Positions 22,405 through 32,117 of a stretch of 44,880 nt of DNA are shown one piece after another. A program made the position numbers and the translations under genes. This DNA comes from Verrucomicrobiaceae bacterium. Its GTDB lineage: Bacteria; Verrucomicrobiota; Verrucomicrobiia; Chthoniobacterales; Chthoniobacteraceae. Within the stretch, counting starts at the first letter, position 1; every line of letters begins with the position of its first letter. Below the pieces are notes generated by a model that worked only from the letters and a program-made list of their open reading frames with translations, was not told where the DNA came from and searched no databases. The DNA is taken from the NCBI GenBank assembly GCA_005791535.1, contig SXWH01000271.1:1-44880 (forward strand). Direction: 5' to 3'.

Positions 22405-23700
22405 ATGGATGCTCGGATGCGTCACGACCCGCTTCCAACGTCCCTGTTCAACGAAAACCGCGCCCGACTCGCAAAACTTCTGCCGCCGCGGAGCGTCGCT
22501 ATTGTCAATGCGAACGACATCCTGCCCACGAATGCAGACGGCTCGCTGCTGATGCGCGCCAACAGCGACCTCTTCTACCTTACCGGCGTCGAGCAGGAGG
22601 AAACCATCCTCGTCCTCTTCCCGGATGCCGATGACGAGAAGCTCCGCGAAGTGCTTTTCCTTCGCGAGCCCAACGAGCACAACGAGCTGTGGGAAGGCCA
22701 CAAGCTGCGCAAGGATGAGGCGCAGAAAATCAGCGGCATAAAGCAAATCAAGTGGTCGCAGGATTTCGCGGGCATATTGCGCCGGATGGTATGCGAGGCG
22801 GAAAACATTTTCATCAATTTGAACGAACACAAGCGCTCGTCCAACGAAGTCGAGACGCGCGACGAGCGATTCATCCGCGACATCCAGCGGCGTTACCCGC
22901 TTCACACCTACCGCCGCCTCGCGCCGCTGCTGCACGAATGCCGCGTGGTGAAAAGCGCAGCCGAGATTGCAGTCATCCAGCGGGCATGCGACCTCACCGG
23001 CAAGGCCTTCAAGCGCGTGCTGAAGTTCACAAAACCCGGCCGCACCGAGACGGAAGTCGAGGCGGAGTTCGCGCACGAGTTCATCCGCAATCGCGCGCGG
23101 TTCGCATACGAACCCATCGTGGCCGCAGGCAAGAACGCATGCTGCCTGCATTATCAGGAGAACGTCGCGCCGCTCAAAGACGGCCAACTTCTCCTGCTCG
23201 ACGTCGGCTCCGCATACGCAAACTACGCGAGCGATATGACGCGCACCATCCCGGTGAACGGGAAGTTCTCAAAGCGCCAGCGCGCCGTATATGACGCCGT
23301 CCTGCGCGTGCTGCGTTCGAGCACGCAACGGCTCATGCCCGGCGTCCTGCCAAAAGACTGGCAGAAAGCCGCTGAGGAACAGATGACCGAGGAGCTTCTG
23401 AAACTCGGTCTTCTCAAACCGCGCGACGTGAAGAAGCAGGACCCCGACTGGCCGGCGGTGAAAAAGTATTTCATGCACGGTCTCGGTCATCCGATCGGCC
23501 TCGACGTGCACGATGTAGGCGACACCACGAAGCCGATGCAGTCCGGCTGGGTGATGACCGTGGAGCCCGGCATTTATATCCCTGCGGAAGAACTGGCCGT
23601 TCGACTCGAAGACACCGTGCTCGTCACCGAGAATGGCCCAGTCAACCTGATGGGGAAAATCCCGCTCGAAGCCGCAGAAATCGAAGCTGCCATGCGCTAA
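22405..23700 (+). CDS. pepP: Xaa-Pro aminopeptidase (M24 family)
   Basis: A 431-residue protein with an N-terminal aminopeptidase P domain (SDLFYLTGVEQEETILVL near residue 55) and a C-terminal pita-bread fold. The dinuclear metal ligands are visible: LLDVGSAYANYASDMTRT with two aspartates near 267 and 278, GLGHPIGLDVHD with a histidine near 361, TVEPGIYI with a glutamate near 386 and RLEDT with a glutamate near 402. It removes N-terminal residues that precede proline. ATG at 22405 or, 12 bases later, 22417. It ends with a hairpin at 23708-23747. Confidence 0.93.
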   Translation: MDARMRHDPLPTSLFNENRARLAKLLPPRSVAIVNANDILPTNADGSLLMRANSDLFYLTGVEQEETILVLFPDADDEKLREVLFLREPNEHNELWEGHKLRKDEAQKISGIKQIKWSQDFAGILRRMVCEAENIFINLNEHKRSSNEVETRDERFIRDIQRRYPLHTYRRLAPLLHECRVVKSAAEIAVIQRACDLTGKAFKRVLKFTKPGRTETEVEAEFAHEFIRNRARFAYEPIVAAGKNACCLHYQENVAPLKDGQLLLLDVGSAYANYASDMTRTIPVNGKFSKRQRAVYDAVLRVLRSSTQRLMPGVLPKDWQKAAEEQMTEELLKLGLLKPRDVKKQDPDWPAVKKYFMHGLGHPIGLDVHDVGDTTKPMQSGWVMTVEPGIYIPAEELAVRLEDTVLVTENGPVNLMGKIPLEAAEIEAAMR

Positions 23701-23707
23701 ACGAAAA

Positions 23708-23747
23708 CCGGGCAGGCGGCGCGCATTATGCGCACCCACCTGCCCGG
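23708..23747 (-). terminator. Terminator hairpin between converging genes
   Basis: CCGGGCAGG (23708-23716) pairs perfectly with CCTGCCCGG (23739-23747); GCGC pairs inside it as well. In the minus direction the hairpin is followed by TTTTCGTTT, so it should terminate transcription of the LVIVD gene; on the plus strand it may also stop pepP transcripts, though no T-run follows. Confidence 0.6.
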
Positions 23748-23777
23748 CGTGATGTTTGGACTTGCTGCTGCGCGCAA

Positions 23778-25109
23778 TTAGCGGCGGCGCACCGTGCTCG
23801 TGGCTGTTCCGCCGATATTCGAGGTCACAGTCACCGAACTGGGGCTGCTCGATACACCGGAGCGCACGAGCGTGTATCTCCCGAGGCTCACATTGTAAGT
23901 CATCGTTCCGAAACCAGCGACCGTGAGTGTCGTGCTGGGAGCGCCGCTGCTCGTGGCTTCCACGGTCAGCGTCTTCGAGCTATTCCGCCATTCAGCCTTC
24001 GTGATCGCGATCGTGTCCACGAAATCGATTACATAAAGCCCGCCCGTGCTGTGGCTGAGGAACACACCGTTCCCCTGAACCGCGACTCCGTAACCACCGG
24101 TCGCAGACTTTGCAGCACTTGTCGGGTTTGTATCGTACCAGCCGACCTGCACGGGAGCGGCGGGGTTTCCGATATCGAGCACGCGGAGACCATCGGTAAA
24201 CGCCGACACATACGCGTATTTCCCGCTGACTGCGAGGTTGTGAAGCAGCGCGGTGCTGGGGCTCACAAAAGTGCCGGTGAGAGCAATCGAAGGAACAGGA
24301 TTCGTGAGGCCTGCGATATCGTAAATGCGGATGGTCGAAGTGCCCGTCGGAGCGTGGCTCACGAGCAGGTGCGTGCCTGCAGCGTTCATCGCACAGTCGT
24401 AGATCCAGTCGCCGGACGTGTATTGATGCACGAGGCGGACGGGTGCCGCCGGGTTGCTCACATCGTCGATGGTAAAGCCGCCTGCCATCCATGTCGTGAC
24501 GAGGTAGTTTCCAAACACCTTCGCTTCGTGCGGCTGGCTGTAATACGAATACTGAATCGGGTCATTGATTGTGGAGAGGTATACTGCGGCGTTCGGGACG
24601 GTGACGTCGAAGACTTCAAGCTGGCTGGTAATCAGCGAGCAGACATAGGCGATCCGCTGCGCGCCGCGGGACTCGATGTGAACGCTGTGCGAACTCCCTG
24701 CGAAATGATATCCACCGCCTTGGCCCCACTCGATACGTCCGGCTTCCACTGGATTGTTCGGGTCGGTGACGTCGGCGATATAAAGGCCGACAATCGGTGT
24801 CCCCGAGTTATTCGGAACATAGTTCGCGCAGTAGGCGAAGTTCCCGACCACTTCGACATCGTGAATGTGGCAGCCGAGCGGCGCGAATGTCCCGAGCACT
24901 TGGGGCGCGGCTGGATTCGAGACGTCTATGACCGTCAGTCCCTCGTCGCCACGAGCGACGTAGGCGTAATTGCCCTGCACCCAGAGATCGGCGGTTTCGG
25001 CGCCAAGCGTTTGCTGGGAAATTAGACGGGTGTTGATTTGGCCGTAATGGGTCGCGACGGATGCAAGCAGCGCCACGAATGTAAGGATGAGTTGTTGGAT
25101 TGTTTTCAT
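23778..25109 (-). CDS. Secreted LVIVD-repeat beta-propeller protein
   Basis: A 443-residue protein with a signal peptide (MKTIQQLILTFVALLASVATHYG). Residues about 45-390 hold repeats of the LVIVD type, with blades such as GNYAYVARGDEGLTVIDVSNPAAP, GNFAYCANY...GLYIADVTDPNNP, and GKYAYVSAFTDGLRVLDIGNPAAP, so the mature part is probably a beta-propeller. About 60 C-terminal residues form a strand-rich tail that resembles a cell-surface immunoglobulin-like module and ends in RRR. LVIVD proteins are surface or periplasmic; function unknown. The frame is open to 25313, but the signal peptide fixes the ATG at 25109. It converges with pepP and is divergent from trmB. Confidence 0.85.
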   Translation of the reverse strand: MKTIQQLILTFVALLASVATHYGQINTRLISQQTLGAETADLWVQGNYAYVARGDEGLTVIDVSNPAAPQVLGTFAPLGCHIHDVEVVGNFAYCANYVPNNSGTPIVGLYIADVTDPNNPVEAGRIEWGQGGGYHFAGSSHSVHIESRGAQRIAYVCSLITSQLEVFDVTVPNAAVYLSTINDPIQYSYYSQPHEAKVFGNYLVTTWMAGGFTIDDVSNPAAPVRLVHQYTSGDWIYDCAMNAAGTHLLVSHAPTGTSTIRIYDIAGLTNPVPSIALTGTFVSPSTALLHNLAVSGKYAYVSAFTDGLRVLDIGNPAAPVQVGWYDTNPTSAAKSATGGYGVAVQGNGVFLSHSTGGLYVIDFVDTIAITKAEWRNSSKTLTVEATSSGAPSTTLTVAGFGTMTYNVSLGRYTLVRSGVSSSPSSVTVTSNIGGTATSTVRRR

Positions 25110-25240
25110 GCATGGTCTTACTTCCGGATTCCCGAAGCGAAGTTTCCGGACAGGCCCGGAAAATTCCCGCGGGCTCGTAACAAAACAGAAGGAAACGAAG
25201 ATTGCCGCCAAACGCTCCGACGCGCTTTGATGGAGCGAAC

Positions 25241-25873
25241 ATGACCCGGGAAGAACAAGAGAAGAAACATGCCGAGTTCCTCGCTGCTGCCGAGCGCGCG
25301 GAGTGGAAGCCAAAAGACATCACGCAACGCGCCACCGTGGCCGAAATTTTCGGCCGCCAGGCTCCGCTTGAAGTGGACTTCGGCAGCGGCGATGGCTCGT
25401 TCATTCTCGCGATGGCCGCGCGGTTTCCTGAACGGAACTTCCTCGGAACCGAGCGAATGCTCGGGCGTGTGGAAAAAACGTGCCGTGGCGCGGCGAGACG
25501 AGGTCTTTCAAATGTCCGTGTGCTGCGCATGGAAAGCCTCTACTCGGCGCAGTGGCTCCTGCCCGTGGAGTCGGCGTCCATTGTCCACATCGGATTCCCC
25601 GACCCATGGCCGAAACGCCACCATCACCCGAGGCGGCTTTTTCAGGATGAATTCATGGTCGCACTTCACCAGGTCGTGGCTCCGGGCGGCGAAGTTCGGA
25701 TCAAAACAGACGACCAGCCATATTTCCTGTGGATCGAAAAGGTCCTCGACCGCGCAAAAGGCTTTGAGCGCATTGAGTGGGTCGAAGAACCCGATTATCC
25801 GAAGACCGACTTCGAGTCCCATTTTCTCGCGCAAGGTCTTCCGATTTACCGCGCGAAACTGCGCAGACTCTAA
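25241..25873 (+). CDS. trmB: tRNA (guanine-N7-)-methyltransferase
   Basis: A 210-residue Rossmann-fold methyltransferase. LEVDFGSGDGSFILAMA binds S-adenosylmethionine, NFLGTERMLGRVEKT follows, and the family-specific FPDPWPKRHHHPRRLFQDEF and YPKTDFESHFLAQGLPIYR motifs are present, the latter carrying the TxFE element. It methylates G46 in the tRNA variable loop. I chose the ATG at 25241, preceded by GGAGCG, over the upstream in-frame codon at 25202. Its stop overlaps the comEC stop by four bases on the opposite strand. Confidence 0.93.
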   Translation: MTREEQEKKHAEFLAAAERAEWKPKDITQRATVAEIFGRQAPLEVDFGSGDGSFILAMAARFPERNFLGTERMLGRVEKTCRGAARRGLSNVRVLRMESLYSAQWLLPVESASIVHIGFPDPWPKRHHHPRRLFQDEFMVALHQVVAPGGEVRIKTDDQPYFLWIEKVLDRAKGFERIEWVEEPDYPKTDFESHFLAQGLPIYRAKLRRL

Positions 25874-28149
25874 TTGTTCCGCGCAGGGATTTCCACGCCT
25901 GTAACTCCGGGAAGGTGCGGTTGCGCCGAAACGCGGCCGTCTTTGAAAACGCGGATTCGGACCGCGCCGGTGCGCGTTTGCGGGAACACAGCGATCCCGT
26001 GCGCACGCAGTTCGTCCGCCCACTTTTCCATCCGTTCCGGCGGCGTCCCAAAATGAGGCTCTCCGGCGATGACGAGTTGCGGACCAACGTGCCGGATGAA
26101 TTCCACATCTGCCGGATCTTTGTCGTGCCAGCCTTTGACGACGATGTCCGCGCGGAGTGAAGGCTCGTTTTCGATGAGCCACTGCGACGTAAAAAAGCCG
26201 GCATCGGACATCAAAACAATCTTCCGTCCCGCCACGCTGAGCAGAAGGACGAGGGCCTGGTCGTCGGCCACCGAGCGCTGCAAATCCGCAGGCGGGAACA
26301 ATACGCGGACTGTAGTATCGCGACCGACATTCCACAGGTCGCCGGCGCTGCAAAGGACCCGACCGATTCCCCGCGAAGCCAGCAGTTCATGGAAGGCACG
26401 GCGCGTCGGAGATCGATCCGCAGGTTTACCTTCGATCAAATTTCCGGGCGTGAACTCCCGGAGCACGTCCGCCGCCGCGCCGAGATGCGCAGCATCGCCA
26501 TGGGAGTGGACGACGGCATCAAGTTCGTTAATGCCCCGCGACCGCAAATACGGGAGCAGCGAAAATGCGTAGTCGCGCACGTGGCCCGTATCGAAAAGCC
26601 AGTCGGCTCCGCCCGCCCGCAGGTGCGCAGCCGAGCCTTCTCCCATGTCGAGGACTGTCAAGTCGCATACCGGCGCCTCTCCCGCTCGCGGAACCTCCAC
26701 GTAAAAGTAGCCGTATGGAAACTGTGCGAACCAGCCCACGACGGATAGTAATGCCGAAGCGCAGAGTGTGTTTGCGTGGTTGAACAATACCGAAACCAAA
26801 CCTCCCGCGGCGCTCAGGACCGACGCCAGTCCGAGCGCGAGAATGCAGAACGCGATTCCGACCGCTACGAAGTTTGCCAGAATAGCCGCCGGCGAGATGA
26901 GATGAAAGTAGCCAGCCATGAACACCAGCGAGCCGAGCCATGAGGCTATGTTCACACCGGTTGCGGCAGCAATCCCGTGCCAAAGAGCAACGCGCAATCG
27001 CTGCGGACGGCTCCACAATTCGACGGGAATGAACCGATCGGGATCAGCCCATCCTGACATCGATTTCTGAATCCGGCCCGCGAAGACGAGAATGATCAGC
27101 ACGATTACGAAGGAGAGCTGAAAGCCCACGGAGAAAAGCTGGTTTGAATCCCACGCGAGAAGAGTGAACGCAGCAGCCGCGAGGCTGTTGAAGGCGTTCG
27201 CGCTCCGATCGAAGCAGGGCGCAACCAAGATGAACGCGGCCATGATCGCCGCACGCGTGCAACTCGGGCTCAGCCCCGTGATTACTGCGTAAGTGGCGAG
27301 CACTGCGATGGCGATCAGCACGGCTGCGGTGCGCTTTACGCGGAGCGGCTTCAAGAGCATGAGCACGATTGCGGCAAGCATCGCCACATTCAGTCCGCTC
27401 ACCGCGAGGAGGTGTAGCGTGCCCGTCCGCTGAAAAAGGTCGCGCATCTCCGGCGGCGTTTCGGCGTTCACCCCGAGCACCATGCTTTCGATTAGCGCCA
27501 GTTCTTCCGGCGATGCGTCGATTCCGCGGGCGAGCTGCGAGCGAATCCATCTGCGCGCGTCCGCGGCCATCCGCGCCACGCGGCTTCCCTTTCCGTGTTC
27601 GATGATCCGCGAGTCGCTTTCGGTTTCGCAACGCAATTCAAAACTCACACCCTGCCGGGCGCTCCACGCTGCCTCATCGAAGCCACCCGGATTCCGCGGC
27701 GGACCGGGCACCCGGGCCAGGCCGCGAATTCGCATGCGATCGCCTGTTGAAGGAGTCTCCCCAACTGTCCGCACGCGGACGAATCCGGCATCAAGCGCCG
27801 GCTGGCCGACGATCGTTGCGCGGAGAAGAAATGATGATTCTCCCTCGGCTGAAACCCGCGGCTCGTCGCGGACAATGCCGTCGATCTCAATCGTCTTCGG
27901 CCCATCGAACGTTTTCGCGATCCGGAGCGCCGGACTCTCGACGTGCAGCCGCGTGTGCATGAACGAGAACGCAGCGGCGACAAATAGCAATGCGACCCAT
28001 TTCCTCGGAAACACGCAGGCGCAAAGCCCCGATATGATTACCACCGGCAGAATGTTCAGCGAGGGAACTTGTGCGGCGTCGGCAGCAAGGATTCCCGCGA
28101 TTGCGGCCGCGACCAATGCAACAAACGGGGACCGGCCACGAGCTTCCAT
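25870..28149 (-). CDS. comEC: ComEC/Rec2-family DNA uptake channel
   Basis: A 759-residue polytopic protein in the usual domain order: N-terminal helices and a DUF4131 OB-like domain (to about 190), a competence domain with many transmembrane helices (about 210-480, including HLLAVSGLNVAMLAAI), then a metallo-beta-lactamase domain (about 500-740) with VVHSHGDAAHLGAA near residue 540, a variant of the HxHxDH site. ComEC is the inner-membrane channel for single-stranded DNA in natural transformation. Length is normal. It starts 18 bases after the TPR868 gene, making it the fourth gene of the exbB-exbD-TPR group. No other competence gene is seen. Confidence 0.93.
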   Translation of the reverse strand: MEARGRSPFVALVAAAIAGILAADAAQVPSLNILPVVIISGLCACVFPRKWVALLFVAAAFSFMHTRLHVESPALRIAKTFDGPKTIEIDGIVRDEPRVSAEGESSFLLRATIVGQPALDAGFVRVRTVGETPSTGDRMRIRGLARVPGPPRNPGGFDEAAWSARQGVSFELRCETESDSRIIEHGKGSRVARMAADARRWIRSQLARGIDASPEELALIESMVLGVNAETPPEMRDLFQRTGTLHLLAVSGLNVAMLAAIVLMLLKPLRVKRTAAVLIAIAVLATYAVITGLSPSCTRAAIMAAFILVAPCFDRSANAFNSLAAAAFTLLAWDSNQLFSVGFQLSFVIVLIILVFAGRIQKSMSGWADPDRFIPVELWSRPQRLRVALWHGIAAATGVNIASWLGSLVFMAGYFHLISPAAILANFVAVGIAFCILALGLASVLSAAGGLVSVLFNHANTLCASALLSVVGWFAQFPYGYFYVEVPRAGEAPVCDLTVLDMGEGSAAHLRAGGADWLFDTGHVRDYAFSLLPYLRSRGINELDAVVHSHGDAAHLGAAADVLREFTPGNLIEGKPADRSPTRRAFHELLASRGIGRVLCSAGDLWNVGRDTTVRVLFPPADLQRSVADDQALVLLLSVAGRKIVLMSDAGFFTSQWLIENEPSLRADIVVKGWHDKDPADVEFIRHVGPQLVIAGEPHFGTPPERMEKWADELRAHGIAVFPQTRTGAVRIRVFKDGRVSAQPHLPGVTGVEIPARNN

Positions 28150-28167
28150 CGCCGCCGATTTTCCGTG

Positions 28168-30774
28168 TTAGCGCGCGGCGGCCTTTTTCCGAAGATACTC
28201 CGGAAACCTGCTGCGGATGATGTTCTCGAGGCGCTTCACCTCGGCCTCGTTGCGGAGGAACTTGTGGCATTCAATGGCTCGCTCGATGGCACGCGGCGTC
28301 ACGTCTTCATCGTCGGGGAGCGTTGCGAGCAGCCCCTCGAAAATCTTCATCGCAGCCAGATAGTTTTTCCTCGCAAATTCGACCTCGCCCGCGCGGACGC
28401 GGAACTCGCCGTTCGCTTTGCCCTCCGGCGCGAACGAAAGACCCTCTTCGGCCGTTTTGCGCGCTTCATCTAGCATGCCACCCAGAATTTGAGCATCGCA
28501 TTTCTCAAGCAACCCACCGGCCCGCGGCACCGGATCTTTCACCAGCGCGAGGTAGCTGTTGTAGCTGTCCACCGCGTCGTTGAATTTCCCGAGTTTCACG
28601 CGGGAGCGCGCCAGCAGGATGAAGTCGTCCGGCGTCGCCTCCTTCTTCAAAATGATGCCCGGGATGATCTGCTCGACTTTATCGAAGCTGCCCGCCTTGT
28701 AGCCTTGTTGCGCAAGTCCGCGGACTATGTCGGTCGGCACTTCCTGTTTTCCGCCTTCTTTGCGGTAGAACTCGATCTCGCTTTCCACCGTCTTCCAGTC
28801 GTCGAGGTTGTACGCGCAAATAATGGTCGCGAGCGTATCACGATCAAAATAGAGCTTCCGGTCGGCATCGCGCGCCATCCGGAAGTAGGTGATCGCTTTT
28901 TTGAAGTCCTTCGTCTCCATCGCAGACCATCCGATCCAGTGGCTCGCCTTGGCTTTTGCGCGGGTTTCCGGGAAGTCGCGGAGCAAAATCTCGAACGTTG
29001 CGGCCATCTTCGTGTTGTCGCCGAGCTGGCTGTGCAGCAGCGCGAGGTTTTCGAGACCGAACTCGCGCTCCTTCGCCTTCGGATACTTCGTGGTGAGCTC
29101 TTCGAAATCCTTCAATGCCGCGCTGAACTGCTTCAGTTGCTTGCGCGCCTCACCGCGTTCCGCAAGAGCTGTGGCATGTTTGGGGTGGCTCGAAAATTCC
29201 TTGAGAAAACGGGAGAACACCTCATCGGCCTTGTCATATTCCTGAAGCCTCGAACGGCAGACTCCAAGTCGGAATATGCATTCGCCGAGCAACGCCGGCG
29301 CGAGCTTCCTGCCCTTTTCCGTAAGGACCTGATAGATCGGCGCGGCGTTCGCGAAGTCGCCCTTCACGAAGAGCACCTCGGCTTTCATGAGTGAGACGTT
29401 TTCTACCTGTGGTGCCGTGGGGTTTTCGTTGAGGAATCGATTGACCTCCGCGAGAAGCCGTTGGTCGTCCGTATCGTAAAGTATTCCGAGCCGCGCATAT
29501 GCAGCCTCGCGACTTTGATTGGTCGCGGGGAAGTCAGACATGATTTGCTCGTAAATCTTCATCGCCTCCGCCTTCTGCCCAAGCTCGCTATGAGCGCGGC
29601 CTACGATGACGAGCACCCGCAGCCGGCTCTCGAGCTTCAGCGACTTGCCCGATTCGGAAGCGTCGAACTTTGCAACCAGCCCTTTGAAATCCTTCTTTTC
29701 ATAAAGAAGCTGGTAGAGCGCGACGCTGAGATCGTCCTTCCAAAGGTCGGCCTCCGGCATGCCGAGCACAGCGTTGATTGCCTTTTCCGCTTCTTCGACT
29801 TTGCCTGTATCCAGAAGCAACAGTCCGGTGCGGGCCGTGGCTTCGACTTTGATTTGCGGATTGGTCGTTTCGGCGGCAAGCGGAGTGAGCCATTTCAGCG
29901 CATCGTCCTTGCGACCGGCATCCGTGAGCAGCCGAGCGACGGAGAGCCGGCTGGCGTCTTGATAAGGATTGCCGGTGGTGATTGAGGAGACATCCTCATA
30001 CGTCGCACGCGCCTCGGTTTTCTGACCTGTAGCCTCAAGGCATCGCCCCACAAAAAATTTCGACGCAACAACGAGCGTCGGCTGCCGGAGGCGGACCGAG
30101 GCCCGGCGGTATGCGGGAAGCGCACCACGGTAGTCCTTTTCCTCGTAAAGAATCGTGCCGAGCCGGTAGGCGGCGTAACCGACGTATTCGCCATCCGGGT
30201 AGGAGGCGAGAAGCGTGTCGTAGTTTGCCTTCGCGTTGTTCACGGCGCCTGTGGCGCGATAGCATTCGGCGAGGCGGTAATAGGCGGCCTGACGATCTGC
30301 CGCCGGCGTCCGGGGGAACTGCTCCAGATAACGCTCGTACTCCGGCGCGGCGTCGCGGAACATCTTCTTGGCGAAGAATCCGTCTGCGTACTGAAGCTGC
30401 ACCTGATCAGGAGACGTCGGCGTGCCGCCGGGTTTGATGACGATGTCGCCCTCGATATCCGGTGCCGGCGCGGGTCGCGGCGTCGCCCGCACGACTGGCT
30501 TCGGCGGAACCGCGTCCGCGTCGGGCGCAGCGGGCACCGCGGGCATGGGAGTCGGCCTGCGAATCGGAACTCCGCGCGGGATGACTTCCTCTCCGTCCTC
30601 GCCGGCGGGCCGTGCAGGTTTCGCCGGTACGGGTTTGAGCGCCGGCTGAGCGGGAGCGGCAGGCTGCGGAGGCGCGGCAGGACGGAAGGGCTTCAGCACA
30701 TCGTCCTGCGCAGGGGCGGCGGCATGCGTCGCTGCAAATACAGCGAGCCAAGTAAGCGCGAATCTGGGTTTCAT
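28168..30774 (-). CDS. Large periplasmic TPR protein linked to ExbB/ExbD
   Basis: An 868-residue protein with a signal peptide (FALTWLAVFAATHAAAPAQ), a Pro/Ala-rich low-complexity stretch to about residue 115, then TPR-type helical pairs to the end, for example DGFFAKKMFRDAAPEYERYLEQFP near 130 and further units at KADEVFSRFLKEFSSHPKHATALAERGEARKQLKQFSAALKDFEELTTKYPKAKERE. The length and order resemble periplasmic TPR partners of Tol/Ton-type motors rather than the short YbgF/CpoB. It overlaps exbD by four bases (ATGA), so it is translationally coupled to the proton-channel genes. It may link the motor to the envelope; this is inferred from position only. Confidence 0.8.
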   Translation of the reverse strand: MKPRFALTWLAVFAATHAAAPAQDDVLKPFRPAAPPQPAAPAQPALKPVPAKPARPAGEDGEEVIPRGVPIRRPTPMPAVPAAPDADAVPPKPVVRATPRPAPAPDIEGDIVIKPGGTPTSPDQVQLQYADGFFAKKMFRDAAPEYERYLEQFPRTPAADRQAAYYRLAECYRATGAVNNAKANYDTLLASYPDGEYVGYAAYRLGTILYEEKDYRGALPAYRRASVRLRQPTLVVASKFFVGRCLEATGQKTEARATYEDVSSITTGNPYQDASRLSVARLLTDAGRKDDALKWLTPLAAETTNPQIKVEATARTGLLLLDTGKVEEAEKAINAVLGMPEADLWKDDLSVALYQLLYEKKDFKGLVAKFDASESGKSLKLESRLRVLVIVGRAHSELGQKAEAMKIYEQIMSDFPATNQSREAAYARLGILYDTDDQRLLAEVNRFLNENPTAPQVENVSLMKAEVLFVKGDFANAAPIYQVLTEKGRKLAPALLGECIFRLGVCRSRLQEYDKADEVFSRFLKEFSSHPKHATALAERGEARKQLKQFSAALKDFEELTTKYPKAKEREFGLENLALLHSQLGDNTKMAATFEILLRDFPETRAKAKASHWIGWSAMETKDFKKAITYFRMARDADRKLYFDRDTLATIICAYNLDDWKTVESEIEFYRKEGGKQEVPTDIVRGLAQQGYKAGSFDKVEQIIPGIILKKEATPDDFILLARSRVKLGKFNDAVDSYNSYLALVKDPVPRAGGLLEKCDAQILGGMLDEARKTAEEGLSFAPEGKANGEFRVRAGEVEFARKNYLAAMKIFEGLLATLPDDEDVTPRAIERAIECHKFLRNEAEVKRLENIIRSRFPEYLRKKAAAR

Positions 30775-31184
30775 TCGGATTTTGCGACGGGCAATGCGAT
30801 GTTCCAGATTCCCGCCCCGTTACAGATATCGAGGACTTTGGCGACGTATTCGTACGGCGTCGCCTTGTCTCCGCGGATGATAATCGAGTAGTCGGGATTC
30901 ACGCGCGCCGCGTCGTTCATGCGGCTTTGGAAGTCCTCGTAGGATATTTCCTTGGCGCTCATCACGATGGTTCCATCGGCACGGATGTTCACGACGCTTT
31001 GATTGACCTCCAATGATGGCTCGCGACCGTTCTCGGCAGCGGGCACCTTCACGTCGAGTTCCATTTCCTTCCGTGCAAAGCTCCACGTGAGAATGAAGAA
31101 GCACAGGAGGACAAGGAGAACGTCCACCATCGGAGCAATCTGGAAGCCGACTATGTGCGGCTCTGAACGGCTGCGAAATTTCAT
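30771..31184 (-). CDS. exbD: ExbD/TolR-family energy-transduction protein
   Basis: A 137-residue protein with a single transmembrane helix near residues 15-37 (QIAPMVDVLLVLLCFFILTW). Asp21 in this helix corresponds to the conserved protonatable aspartate of ExbD/TolR. The periplasmic part contains LEVNQSVVNIRADGTIVM and the YSIIIRGDKATPYEYVAKVLDICNGAG segment typical of the family's C-terminal fold. With ExbB it forms a proton-driven motor in the inner membrane. It starts 6 bases after exbB and overlaps the TPR gene by 4 bases. Whether it serves a TonB or a Tol complex cannot be told; no tonB, tolA, tolB or pal is present here. Confidence 0.92.
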   Translation of the reverse strand: MKFRSRSEPHIVGFQIAPMVDVLLVLLCFFILTWSFARKEMELDVKVPAAENGREPSLEVNQSVVNIRADGTIVMSAKEISYEDFQSRMNDAARVNPDYSIIIRGDKATPYEYVAKVLDICNGAGIWNIALPVAKSE

Positions 31185-31190
31185 AAACGG

Positions 31191-32117
31191 CTAGAATTCA
31201 TCGTCCATGGCCGCGCGGCTGGTTTCGCGCTTTTTATTAAAGTTCATCTGAATCAGCCCGATCACGTGGGAGCTGGCCACTTCGAGATCGGAAATCAACC
31301 GCTGAACTTTGTTGCGGAAATACGCATAGAAACCGAACGCCACGATGCCGATTGCGAGACCCGCAGCCGTGGCGATGAGCGCTTTTGCCACGCCGTCGGC
31401 CATCGCCCAGTCACGGTTCTGCGAAACCGCGCCACTTCCGAGCGCGCCAAAGCTTTCGATCATTCCGAAGACCGTGCCGAGCAATCCCACCATCGGCGAC
31501 ACGGCGCCGATATCCGCAAGATACGTCACCTTGTGCTGCAGCGCCGAAGCCTGCGCGTTGCCTTCGCTTTGCGCGACCTCCTTCACCGTCTCAAAGTTGG
31601 CTCCAGGGTTCTTCGTGGCGAAATCGAGAGTCCGTTGCACGACGCCGGCGACCGCTTCACTGTGCCGGCTGGAAATCGCGAGAAGCCCGAGATAGTCGCG
31701 CTTCTTGAGCAGCACATCCGCTGTGTTCATGTAGTGGGATGTCATGATCGCCGACCGCCGCAAGGTGAGCAGGAAGACGATTACGAGCATCACGGTGAGG
31801 AAACTCATGAAGCCCAACGGGATCATTATCCAGCCAGCCTGGCGGACGATTTTCCAGACATTGGTCGGCTCCGCGTTCTCGGGCGGGATGTATCCCGGCT
31901 TGTTCGCAGCCGAGGTCGCTGAGGACGGACGCTGCCCGGCCGTTCCCGGACCGCCGAGGCGGGTCACGGCTTTGTCTTTCTCCGATGCAGCAGGAGCCGA
32001 AGCAGGCGCGGGTGCGGGTGCGGGTGCGGGTTTCGACGGACTGCCCGCCGGAGCCTGTGCGAACAGTGAAAACGCGCCGAGACACAGAGCCAGCAACACA
32101 GAAACGAGAGATTTCAT
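31191..32117 (-). CDS. exbB: MotA/TolQ/ExbB proton channel protein with exported extension
   Basis: A 308-residue protein. It begins with a signal peptide (MKSLVSVLLALCLGAFSLFAQ) and a Pro/Ala-rich stretch to about residue 50, then the three-helix ExbB core: TM1 near 98-120 (WIMIPLGFMSFLTVMLVIVF), a TM2 region AVSPMVGLLGTVFGMIESFGAL with the conserved family motif, and TM3 (ALIATAAGLAIGIVAFGFYAYF). Most ExbB proteins lack the N-terminal signal and linker, so this is the long form. First gene of the four-gene minus-strand operon. Leader region 32118-32227 is shared with the divergent channel gene. Confidence 0.92.
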   Translation of the reverse strand: MKSLVSVLLALCLGAFSLFAQAPAGSPSKPAPAPAPAPASAPAASEKDKAVTRLGGPGTAGQRPSSATSAANKPGYIPPENAEPTNVWKIVRQAGWIMIPLGFMSFLTVMLVIVFLLTLRRSAIMTSHYMNTADVLLKKRDYLGLLAISSRHSEAVAGVVQRTLDFATKNPGANFETVKEVAQSEGNAQASALQHKVTYLADIGAVSPMVGLLGTVFGMIESFGALGSGAVSQNRDWAMADGVAKALIATAAGLAIGIVAFGFYAYFRNKVQRLISDLEVASSHVIGLIQMNFNKKRETSRAAMDDEF

